Assembly: GCF_000747155.1 (NCBI RefSeq)
Contig: NZ_AVCK01000012.1
Span: forward strand, 248,001-312,000
Length of the DNA stretch: 64,000 bases
Reading direction: 5' to 3'
Origin: Arenimonas metalli CF5-1
GTDB lineage: Bacteria; Pseudomonadota; Gammaproteobacteria; Xanthomonadales; Xanthomonadaceae
How positions within the stretch are numbered: the first letter of the stretch is position 1; every line of letters starts with the position of its first letter. A program made the position numbers and the translations under genes. Of the stretch, positions 46,323 to 53,807 are shown in pieces. The notes beneath the pieces were generated by a model that was given only the letters and a program-made list of their open reading frames with translations, was not told the origin of the DNA and did no database searches.

Positions 46323-47926
46323 GCAGCTCTCAGCCAAAGCCTGCCTCGCGCCTGCCCCGCAGCCTGCAGATCGCGGTCGCCCTGGGCGGCTTCGGCTGGA
46401 CCTGGTGGCGGCGCCATCGGCGCGCCCCCGAGAGCCTGCCGGCGCGGCTGCGCGAGACCTTGGAAGGCTTGGGCACGACCTTCGTCAAACTGGGCCAGGG
46501 GTTGAGCCTGCGGCGGGACCTGTTGCCGGCGCCGTACCTGTCGGAACTGGAAGCGCTACATGCCCACGTGCCCCCGTTCGAGTCGGCCTTGGCCGTGGCG
46601 GCGATTGAATCGGCGTTCGGCCAGCCAGTGAGCCAGTTGTTCGCGGAATTCGAGCTGGTGCCGTTTGCGGCCGCCTCGGTGGCCCAGGTGCACCGGGCCC
46701 AACTGCCCGATGGGCGCACGGTCGCGGTCAAGGTGCGAAGGCCTGGCATTGTGGCCCAGGTGCATGCCGATCTGCGGCTGCTGCGGCGCTTCGTGCGCGT
46801 CAGCCAGTGGCTGGTGCCGGGTCTGCGGCGCTATCAGCCGCTGGAGCTGGTCGACGAACTCGGGCAGTCCCTGCATCAGGAGATCGACATGGTCCAGGAA
46901 GCGCGCAACATGCGCCGTCTGGCCCACACGCTCGACCCGCTCCCCTACCTCTCGTTGCCCCACGTGGTCGAGCCGTGGGTGGGGCCCGCCGTGATCGTCC
47001 AGGAATTCAGCCACGGAGCGCCCATCGCGACCCGGAATCGCACGCCGCGTGGGCGCGAGCTGGCCGGACGGCTGCTCGATGCCTATGTGCACCAGCTGAT
47101 GGGGTCCGGGGTGTTCCACGCCGATCCCCATCCCGGAAACTTGTTTGAGCTCCCGGACGGTCGTCTGTGCTTCCACGACTTTGGGTCCATCGGTTTCCTG
47201 GACCCCGCGGCGCGCGTGGCCTTCGCGCAACTCATTGAGGGCTTGGTCGCCAACGAACCCCAGGATGTACTCGACGCCGTAGTGGCCATGGGGTTCATCT
47301 CGGGTCCGGTTGACCGTCAGGCTTACGTCCGTGCCATCAGTGAAATCCTCAGCAGCCTGGCCACCCTGCCCCTCAACGAATGGTCCATGGCTGATGCGAT
47401 CTGGCGGGTGGCGCGGATCGGGGCGGGCGCGAACTTCCGGCTGCCCCGTCATCTGCTGGTCCTGATGCGCACGCTGTTCCTGGCCGAGAACACGCTGCGG
47501 GGCCTGGACCCGGATCTGGACCTGATGCAGGCCCTGGGCGCCCGCGCCCAACGCATGGTCCAGACTTTGCAGCAGCAGGCGGGCGGGCGGCCGATGCATG
47601 AGCAACTGCTCAAGAGCGCCGAGCAGCTGCCGGTCGTGGCGATGCAGATGCTTCGGCAGCTGCAACTGGACGAAGGGCGGCCCGCGCTGTCGCTGCACCA
47701 TCGCGGCCTGGAGCCGCTGGAAACGACGCTGGCGCGCACCGGCAATCGCCTGGCCTTGGCGCTGGTGACGCTGGGCCTGTACCTGGCCGGGTCGGTGATG
47801 ATGCTGCACGGCGCCGGGCCGCGCCTGTGGGGCCATCTGCCGGTGCTCTCGGGGCTGGCGTTCGCGGCCGCGCTCGTGCTGTCCTGGCGGCTGGTGCGCG
47901 CCATCTCGCGCTCGGGGCACCTATGA
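46319..47926 (+). CDS. ABC1/UbiB family atypical kinase
   Basis: 535 aa. The invariant KxGQ motif appears as TTFVKLGQGLSLRRDLLP (about residue 55), followed by Ala-rich loop FAAASVAQVHRAQLPDGR, VAVKVRRPG, catalytic GVFHADPHPGNLF and metal site FHDFGSIG. Two C-terminal membrane helices (LALALVTLGLYLAGSVMML; VLSGLAFAAALVLSWRLV) anchor it. UbiB-like proteins aid ubiquinone synthesis or lipid movement. ATGA overlaps tie it to phosphoketolase and acetate kinase, so it may adjust quinone or membrane state when that route is used. Confidence 0.85.
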   Translation: MSSSQPKPASRLPRSLQIAVALGGFGWTWWRRHRRAPESLPARLRETLEGLGTTFVKLGQGLSLRRDLLPAPYLSELEALHAHVPPFESALAVAAIESAFGQPVSQLFAEFELVPFAAASVAQVHRAQLPDGRTVAVKVRRPGIVAQVHADLRLLRRFVRVSQWLVPGLRRYQPLELVDELGQSLHQEIDMVQEARNMRRLAHTLDPLPYLSLPHVVEPWVGPAVIVQEFSHGAPIATRNRTPRGRELAGRLLDAYVHQLMGSGVFHADPHPGNLFELPDGRLCFHDFGSIGFLDPAARVAFAQLIEGLVANEPQDVLDAVVAMGFISGPVDRQAYVRAISEILSSLATLPLNEWSMADAIWRVARIGAGANFRLPRHLLVLMRTLFLAENTLRGLDPDLDLMQALGARAQRMVQTLQQQAGGRPMHEQLLKSAEQLPVVAMQMLRQLQLDEGRPALSLHHRGLEPLETTLARTGNRLALALVTLGLYLAGSVMMLHGAGPRLWGHLPVLSGLAFAAALVLSWRLVRAISRSGHL

Positions 47927-49050
47927 GCGCGCCGCGCGATGTCCTGACGATCAACGTCGGCTCGGCCACCGTCAAGGCGGCGTACTACGCGATGGATGCG
48001 CAGGGCGTCCTGATCACGTCGGCGGCCCGCGCCAAGATCGCCGTGCTGCCCGAGGATGCGCATGACGCCCGCAGTGCGGACCGCTGGCTGTCGCAGTTGC
48101 TGGTGCAGCTGCCGGCCAGGGCCGGGCAGCCTTCGCGCGTGGCGCACCGGGTCGTGCACGGCGCGGCCCGCCCGGGTCCGGCCCGCGTCACCGAGGCATT
48201 GATGACCGAGCTGACGGCGCTCACGCCGTTGGCGCCCCTGCATCAAGGCCCGGCCCTGCGGCTGATCGATGCCGCCCGGCACCGCTGGCCGGGGGTGCCG
48301 CAGGTGGCCGCTTTCGACACCAGTTGGCATGCGACCCTCGCGCCGTGGGCCCGGCGCCTGCCGGTACCGGCGAGCCTGCATGCGGCTGGCGTGATGCGCT
48401 ACGGCTTCCACGGCCTCGCCTTCGCCTCGGCCGTGCGCCAACTCTCGGCGCTGGCCCCGGCGCTGGCGCAGGCGCGGCTGGTGCTGGTGCACCTGGGCGG
48501 TGGTTCCAGCCTGTGCGCGGTGGCCAACGGCCGCAGCGTCGATACCACCATGGGCATGACGCCCCTGGACGGGGTGCCGATGGCGACCCGGTCGGGCAGC
48601 CTCGACCCCGGCGTCGTGCTGTACCTCGCGCAGACACGGCACATGCCGCTGCCCCAGATCGAACACCTGCTCTGGCGCGAGTCCGGCCTGCGGGGGCTGT
48701 CGGGCGGCAGTGGCGACATGCGCGAACTGCTGGCCGATACCAGTGAGTCGGCCGGCCACGCCCGGGCGCACTACGCCCTTCGAATCGCGCAGGCCGTCGC
48801 GGCCATGGCGACCAGCCTCGGCGGGGTGGACGCGATCGTGTTCTCGGGTGGCATTGGCGATGGCGCCGCGCCGATCCGGGCCGCCGTGGCCGAACGTCTG
48901 GCCTGGATGGGCCTGCGCCTGGACCCGGAGGCCAATGCAGCCGGGGTGGCGCAGATCCACGCGGCCGGCGCGGCGATCTCGGTCTTCGTTGTCCGGGCCG
49001 ACGAAGAGCAGGAGCTGGCGTTGGCGGCGCTGGCGGAGCCAACGCCATGA
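47923..49050 (+). CDS. ackA: Acetate kinase
   Basis: 375 aa, slightly short for AckA (about 400). Acetyl phosphate plus ADP gives acetate plus ATP. Motifs with small changes from the usual: TINVGSATVK (NxGSSSxK), HRVVHG, YGFHG, VLVHLGGGSSLCAV (LGNGAS), GMTPLDGVPMATRSGSLDPG and FSGGIGDGA. The catalytic Arg/His/Asp set appears intact. Co-translated with the kinase before it and cfa after it. It closes the ATP-yielding step of the phosphoketolase route. Confidence 0.88.
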   Translation: MSAPRDVLTINVGSATVKAAYYAMDAQGVLITSAARAKIAVLPEDAHDARSADRWLSQLLVQLPARAGQPSRVAHRVVHGAARPGPARVTEALMTELTALTPLAPLHQGPALRLIDAARHRWPGVPQVAAFDTSWHATLAPWARRLPVPASLHAAGVMRYGFHGLAFASAVRQLSALAPALAQARLVLVHLGGGSSLCAVANGRSVDTTMGMTPLDGVPMATRSGSLDPGVVLYLAQTRHMPLPQIEHLLWRESGLRGLSGGSGDMRELLADTSESAGHARAHYALRIAQAVAAMATSLGGVDAIVFSGGIGDGAAPIRAAVAERLAWMGLRLDPEANAAGVAQIHAAGAAISVFVVRADEEQELALAALAEPTP

Positions 49051-50201
49051 GCCGGGCGAGCGCGCCGCAGCGGACGTTGTCCCGGGGTGACCGCGCGCTT
49101 CGCGATCGGGTCGCGGCGCTGTTGGCGCGGGCCGAGGTGACGCTCGATGGCGATCAGCCGTGGGACCTGCAGGTGCATGACCCGCGCTTCTTCGCCCGGG
49201 TGCTGGCGCAGGGCTCGCTGGGGCTGGGGGAGTCCTACATGGACGGGGACTGGGACGCACCCGCCCTCGACGCCTTGCTGGCGCGGCTGTTGCGCGCCCG
49301 GTTGAATCACCAGGTGGTGGGGTGGGCCGATCGTTGGGCCGCCGTGCGGGCGCGGCTGATCAACGCCCAAACGCGGCGTCGCGCCGTCACCGTGGGCGAG
49401 CGCCACTATGACCTGGGCAACGACCTCTACGCCGCGATGCTGGGCAAGCGCCTAGTCTACAGCTGTGGCTACTGGCGCAGCGCCCGAACCCTGGACGCCG
49501 CGCAGGAGGCCAAGCTCGACCTGGTCTGCCGCAAGCTGCAGTTGACCCCGGGTCAGCGCGTGCTCGACATTGGCTGCGGCTGGGGCGAAGCGCTCCGGTT
49601 CGCCACAGAGCGTTATGGCATCCACGGCATCGGGCTGACCATCTCCTGCGAGCAGGCGGCTTACGCTCGCGAATTGTGCCGGGGCCTGCCGATCGAGATC
49701 CGGGTACAGGACTACCGCGACTTCCAGGAGCCCGTCGACCGCATCTTCTCGATCGGCATGTTCGAACACGTCGGCGTGCGCAACTACCGCCACTACTTCG
49801 AATTGGCCGCACAGTGCCTGCCGGCCGACGGATTGATGTTGCTGCACACGATCGGCACGAACGTCTCGACCAATCGCACCGATCCGTGGATTGAGCGCTA
49901 CATCTTCCCCAACTCCATGCTGCCTTCGGCCGCCCAGATCACGGCCGCCAGCGAAGGCCGGTTCGTGCTCGAGGACTGGCACAGCTTCGGGCCCGACTAC
50001 GACCGGACCTTGCAGGCGTGGCGCGACAACGTCGAGGCCGCCTGGGACCGCCTGTCGGCGCGCTACGACACGCGCTTCCGGCGCATGTGGCGGTTCTATT
50101 TGGCCGCCAGCATGGCGACCTTCAGGGAGCGCCAGTGTCAGCTCTGGCAACTCGTGCTGTCCCCGCGGGGCGTGCCCGGCGGCTATGTCGCGCCTCGTTG
50201 A
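49047..50201 (+). CDS. cfa: Cyclopropane-fatty-acyl-phospholipid synthase
   Basis: 384 aa. Uses S-adenosylmethionine to add a methylene bridge to unsaturated acyl chains of membrane phospholipids, a change made in stationary phase and acid stress. SAM motif VLDIGCGWGEAL, YDLGNDLYAAMLG, YSCGYWR and IGMFEHVGVRNY are present. The DUF3833-like N-terminal extension is short. Last gene of the coupled run; it would harden membranes against the acetate the operon makes. Confidence 0.93.
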   Translation: MSRASAPQRTLSRGDRALRDRVAALLARAEVTLDGDQPWDLQVHDPRFFARVLAQGSLGLGESYMDGDWDAPALDALLARLLRARLNHQVVGWADRWAAVRARLINAQTRRRAVTVGERHYDLGNDLYAAMLGKRLVYSCGYWRSARTLDAAQEAKLDLVCRKLQLTPGQRVLDIGCGWGEALRFATERYGIHGIGLTISCEQAAYARELCRGLPIEIRVQDYRDFQEPVDRIFSIGMFEHVGVRNYRHYFELAAQCLPADGLMLLHTIGTNVSTNRTDPWIERYIFPNSMLPSAAQITAASEGRFVLEDWHSFGPDYDRTLQAWRDNVEAAWDRLSARYDTRFRRMWRFYLAASMATFRERQCQLWQLVLSPRGVPGGYVAPR

Positions 50202-50268
50202 GCCCTCCCTTGAACGATTTGACCGTTCCACCCGCGCCACCATTCACCCACCCCACCGCAGTCCGCCC

Positions 50269-50787
50269 ATGAATACCCTCATTGCCGTGATCTACAAGCA
50301 TCAGGAAGACGCCGCAGCCAAGACCCTGGCGCGACTGCAAGACCTGCAGCGGGAATACCTGATCGCGCTGGAGGATGCCGTGATCGTGCGCCGAAACGCC
50401 GATGGCAAACTTCATTTGCAGCAATCCGTCAACCTGATCTCGGCGGGCGCCGCGACCGGGGCCTTTTGGGGCCTGTTGGTCGGCGTCATCTTCGCCGGGC
50501 CGCTGGGCCTGGCCGTGGGCGGACTGGGCGGCGCCGGACTCGGCGCCTTGGCGGGCCGACAGGCCGACTATGGCATCGACGACGAGTTCATCCGCGAATT
50601 GAGCGTCGAGGTCGAGCCCTGCTGTTCGGCCTTGTTCGTGCTCGTCCGGTCGATGACCACCGACAAGGTGATCGCTGAGCTCGAGGGCACGGGCGGACGC
50701 CTGCTCAAGACCTCGCTGCCGTCCGATATCGAGGTGCGCCTGCAGCAGGCCTTGGCGAGTGCGGCGCCCGCCCCGGCGCCCCACTGA
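50269..50787 (+). CDS. DUF1269 membrane protein
   Basis: 172 aa. N-terminal cytoplasmic part (LIAVIYKHQEDAAAKTLARL, YLIALEDAVIVRRN) then a Gly-zipper membrane hairpin (LLVGVIFAGPLGLAVGGLGG) and a C-terminal domain with CCSALFVLVRSMTTDKV. DUF1269 proteins are common, often stress induced, and of unknown function. It lies 67 bases after cfa with a weak own ribosome site, so it may belong to the same stress operon. Confidence 0.75.
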   Translation: MNTLIAVIYKHQEDAAAKTLARLQDLQREYLIALEDAVIVRRNADGKLHLQQSVNLISAGAATGAFWGLLVGVIFAGPLGLAVGGLGGAGLGALAGRQADYGIDDEFIRELSVEVEPCCSALFVLVRSMTTDKVIAELEGTGGRLLKTSLPSDIEVRLQQALASAAPAPAPH

Positions 50788-50809
50788 CCGCGCGGAGGAC
50801 CGCTGCGCC

Positions 50810-51691
50810 GTGACCCGAGACTTGCCCGGTTTCGCTGAGCAGGGCGCGCACCACGGCGTGCGCCGGTTGCATACCGTGGACCTGGGCGCGGGGGACACCT
50901 CCGTCGTCTTTCTGCATGGGCTGGGAGGAACCGCGCGCTACTGGCAGTCCACGCCCGTGCCGCCGGTTTTTCCGGGCATCCACACGCAACTGGTCGACCT
51001 CTACGGTTTCGGCGCCTCTCCCCGCCCCTGGTGCCGCTACACGGTGGCACGCCACTTGGAAGCGCTCCGGCGCACTCTGTGCAGTTCGCGGCCCCAGGTC
51101 CTGGTCGGACATTCGTTGGGTGCGGCGCTGGCGCTGGCCTTTGCCGCGCTGCACCCGGCCAGCGTCCAGGGCCTGGTCCTGATTGGATTGCCGCAGTTTG
51201 GTTCGCGCGACGATGCCGCGACCTGGTTTCGCCAGCAACCGGGGGGCTGGATCTACACCAACCTGCTGGCGACCATGCTCGCCTGCGTGGTGACGCGGCG
51301 CGTAGCCCGCGGCCTGCTGCCGCACCTGATACGCGATGTCCCGCGGGTGGTGGCGCAAGACCTCGTCCAACACAACGCCATGAGCTCCGCCACGTCGTTG
51401 TGGAATGTCATCTACCGGCACGACAGCGCGGCCGATGCGGCCGCATTGCCCCCGGATCTGCCGGTGGTCTGCATCCACGGGCGGGACGACAGAACGGCTC
51501 CGATCAGTCGCATTCGATCCCTGCATCGCCACCGCGCCCATTGGGCACTGCTGGAGCTCGATGCGGACCACCATCCGTGGCTTCGCCAGCCACGCGCCTG
51601 CCAGGCCGCGATTGGCGATCTGTTGGGTCAAATACGACCGCCCGCCACCGTCCACTCGACCGGTGCGATCACGCCCGGGGCTGGCGACTGA
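50810..51691 (+). CDS. Alpha/beta hydrolase
   Basis: 293 aa from a GTG with GCGGAGGA ahead. Oxyanion motif VVFLHGLGGTARYW, nucleophile elbow LVGHSLGAALAL (Ser), acid near IHGRDDRTAP and His in DADHHPWLRQP complete a catalytic triad. Might be an esterase, lipase or acyltransferase. The substrate is unknown. It starts 23 bases after the DUF1269 gene. Confidence 0.8.
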   Translation: MTRDLPGFAEQGAHHGVRRLHTVDLGAGDTSVVFLHGLGGTARYWQSTPVPPVFPGIHTQLVDLYGFGASPRPWCRYTVARHLEALRRTLCSSRPQVLVGHSLGAALALAFAALHPASVQGLVLIGLPQFGSRDDAATWFRQQPGGWIYTNLLATMLACVVTRRVARGLLPHLIRDVPRVVAQDLVQHNAMSSATSLWNVIYRHDSAADAAALPPDLPVVCIHGRDDRTAPISRIRSLHRHRAHWALLELDADHHPWLRQPRACQAAIGDLLGQIRPPATVHSTGAITPGAGD

Positions 51692-51790
51692 GGAGGGTGC
51701 GCCAGCAGGGGATATCGCGCCCGGCAGGTGGTCATGCGAGTTCGGGCGATGCCGTGATCCAAACCGTTCCCCACCATCGAGGGTCTGCCC

Positions 51791-52468
51791 ATGTGCTTTT
51801 CCGCCACCGCCAGTTTCACCGCCAGCGCCGTCCTGTTGGGGATCGGCGCGCTGACCCTGCGTCGGGTGGAGCGACCCGGGGATCGGGCCTTGGCCGCCAT
51901 CCCGGTGCTGTTCGCGATCCAGCAGGCGCTGGAGGGCCTGGTGTGGTTGGGCCTCAACGGCACGCTTCACGGCCTGCTAGGGCCGGCCACGCAGGTCTAC
52001 TCCCTCTTCTCGCACGTGCTGTGGCCGATCTACGTGCCGCTCGCGGTGTGGCTCGCCGAACCTCCCGGACCCCGGCGCCACGGCCTGTTCGGGTTCATGG
52101 TGGCCGGCGCCCTGGTCGGCGGCTTCTTGCTCTACGGCATGGTCGTGAATCCGATTGTGGCCCGCCCGGTTGGCCAGCATATCGACTACGACTCGCCGCA
52201 CTTTTATATCGCGATGGTGCTGGGGTTGTACTTGGCCGCCACGACGGTGAGTCAGATGCTCTCCAGCCATCATTGGATCCGCTGGTTCGGCGTGTTGGCG
52301 CTGATCTCCGCGGTGGCGGCCTACGTGGCCTATGCCCAATGGTTTATTTCGGTCTGGTGCTTCTTCGCCGCGCTGCTGAGCGGGGTCATCCATCTGCACG
52401 TAAGGCACCGCCCTGGGCCGAGCTCGGGGCTCGGGATCCCTGCCGATCCGCGCTGGCAACGCACCTAG
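51791..52468 (+). CDS. DUF6629-like membrane protein
   Basis: 225 aa. The start MCFSATASFTASAVLLGIGA, then AIPVLFAIQQALEGLVWLGL, is the pattern of DUF6629-type proteins. About six membrane helices; the C-terminal WFISVWCFFAALLSGVIHLH ends in a charged tail. Function unknown. It lies 99 bases after the hydrolase gene, and no clear promoter is seen between them. Confidence 0.6.
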   Translation: MCFSATASFTASAVLLGIGALTLRRVERPGDRALAAIPVLFAIQQALEGLVWLGLNGTLHGLLGPATQVYSLFSHVLWPIYVPLAVWLAEPPGPRRHGLFGFMVAGALVGGFLLYGMVVNPIVARPVGQHIDYDSPHFYIAMVLGLYLAATTVSQMLSSHHWIRWFGVLALISAVAAYVAYAQWFISVWCFFAALLSGVIHLHVRHRPGPSSGLGIPADPRWQRT

Positions 52469-52547
52469 GCCCGTTGGGCAACGACTTTCCCCGTCCACGC
52501 ACCTACGCCATAGTGCGGGGGTTGACCCTGCCGTCCCTGGAGGCCCC

Positions 52548-53006
52548 ATGGCCAAGTCTGAGAAAACCTCGTCCCGTGTCGCCACCCAGTCCAGCAAAGT
52601 GCTCAAGGATGCGCGGGCGAGCGACCGGGCCAAGTCCTTGGCCGGTAGCGCCTTGGCGCAGGCGGGCACGAAAAAGCAAACCTCCTCCGGTGTGGCAAGA
52701 AAAGCAGGGGCCGTCTTGGCCGATCCCCGCGCTCGGCCGGCGACGCGTTCCTTGGCCGGCAGCGTGTTGACGCAGACGACGGGCAAGTCGAAATCGACGC
52801 CTGGAGCCGCCAAGGGCGGGGCGACCAAATCGTCGGCGAAAAGCCTGGCGGGGTCCGCGCTTACCCAACACGTCAGCACGCGCCGCACGGCCGATGGCCA
52901 GACCACGCGGGTGGTGCTCAAGCCCATCAGCAGCGGCGCCCTGGCGCCCCGGCGGGTGGAGCAAGCGGTCAACCGCGTCCTGACGGGCCGGAAGTCCAAG
53001 AAGTGA
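52548..53006 (+). CDS. Lys/Ala-rich protein with three SLAGSALxQ repeats (partner of the TIR-like gene)
   Basis: 152 aa, GGAGG 4-5 bases before the ATG. Strongly basic and low in aromatic residues. The motif AKSLAGSALAQAG, TRSLAGSVLTQTT, AKSLAGSALTQHV occurs three times at 40-50 residue spacing, with repeated (S)KVLKDARAS / AVLADPRARP units before the first two. No enzyme motif. Such small basic repeat proteins often accompany a TIR-like gene in other bacteria, from memory. It could bind nucleic acid or hold the partner inactive. It is coupled to the next gene by GTGA. Confidence 0.6.
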   Translation: MAKSEKTSSRVATQSSKVLKDARASDRAKSLAGSALAQAGTKKQTSSGVARKAGAVLADPRARPATRSLAGSVLTQTTGKSKSTPGAAKGGATKSSAKSLAGSALTQHVSTRRTADGQTTRVVLKPISSGALAPRRVEQAVNRVLTGRKSKK

Positions 53007-53647
53007 GCCGGGCGCACACCATGAAGGCGTCCTATGCCGCCAGCGTGTTCATCAACTGCCCGTTTGACGAGCAGTACCGCCCGATGCTGTTCGCCGCCGT
53101 GTTCGCGATTATCGATTGCGGCTATCAACCGCGCTGCGCGCAGGAGGTCGAGGACGGCGGCGATGTCCGGATCGAAAAGATCCGGCGCATCATCGAGGCC
53201 TGCAAGTTCGGGATCCACGATATCTCGCGGACCGAGCTGAGCGAGGGCAATGCGCTGCCGAGATTCAACATGCCGTTCGAGTTGGGCGTCTTCCTGGGCG
53301 CCCGTTATTTTGGACAAGGTGACCAAGCCAAGAAGTTCAGCTTGATCGTCGATCGCGAACGCTTCCGCTATCAGCAGTTCCTGTCCGATATTGCCGGTCA
53401 GGACATCCAGGCGCACAACGATGACCCGCTGGTGCTGATCGCCCGCGTCCGCAACTGGTTGGCCAACGCGACCAAGCGCAAGACCATCCCCGGCGCGGCC
53501 CGGGTCCAGGCCCGCTATCGGCAGTTTCAGGCGGCCCTGCCCGCCCTGTGCGAGGAAATGGCACTCGACCCGGGAGACCTGCTCTTCAACGAGTACGCGA
53601 CCGTGACGTCCAGTTGGCTGCGGCAAAGCGAGGCGCTGCCCACCTGA
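53003..53647 (+). CDS. TIR-like protein, possible NAD-acting immune effector
   Basis: 214 aa from a GTG overlapping the preceding stop. The fold pattern fits a TIR or nucleoside-deoxyribosyltransferase-like domain: first strand ASVFINCPFDEQYRPM, then GDVRIEKIRRIIEACKFGIH followed by DISRTEL, and a helix with a conserved glutamate NMPFELGVFLGARYFG. In TIR enzymes the equivalent Glu in a C/M-x-x-EL helix is catalytic. The remaining part (DRERFRYQQFLSDIAGQDI) is conserved in this family, of unknown role. I propose it as the effector of a two-gene system; direct proof is lacking. Confidence 0.55.
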   Translation: MSRAHTMKASYAASVFINCPFDEQYRPMLFAAVFAIIDCGYQPRCAQEVEDGGDVRIEKIRRIIEACKFGIHDISRTELSEGNALPRFNMPFELGVFLGARYFGQGDQAKKFSLIVDRERFRYQQFLSDIAGQDIQAHNDDPLVLIARVRNWLANATKRKTIPGAARVQARYRQFQAALPALCEEMALDPGDLLFNEYATVTSSWLRQSEALPT

Positions 53648-53648
53648 G

Positions 53649-53706
53649 GTCGGCGCGGGCGGCGGGGGGCGGAGGCCCCCGCGCCCGCCCCGGGGCCGGT
53701 GCCGAC
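53649..53706. other. Very GC-rich hairpin after the TIR-like gene
   Basis: Outer arms GTCGGC (53649-53654) and GCCGAC (53701-53706) enclose GCGGGCGGCGGGGGG-like and CCCCCGCGCCCGC arms. A T run is lacking, so this may be a transcript end of a rho-dependent or non-standard type, or an RNA-stabilising stem before the receptor promoter. Confidence 0.35.
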
Positions 53707-53742
53707 GGACCCGGTGGCCCAAGGGCCGGCGTTCGTGTTGTA

Positions 53743-53761
53743 AATGCGACCTATTCGCATT
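53743..53761. promoter_or_regulatory. Fur box before the siderophore receptor
   Basis: AATGCGA-CCTAT-TCGCATT, a 19-base element with perfect 7-bp arms, close to the Fur consensus (AATGAGAATNATTCTCATT). It is 46 bases before the receptor ATG, where Fur would block RNA polymerase under high iron. Confidence 0.75.
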
Positions 53762-53807
53762 AAAGTGGCGCCGCCGCGGCCCGTGCCGCACACCAGAATC
53801 TTTCGCC

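Noticed and set aside
53649-53706. Rho-independent terminator after the TIR-like gene
   Set aside because: The stem is strong but no T run follows on either strand, so it was listed only as a hairpin.
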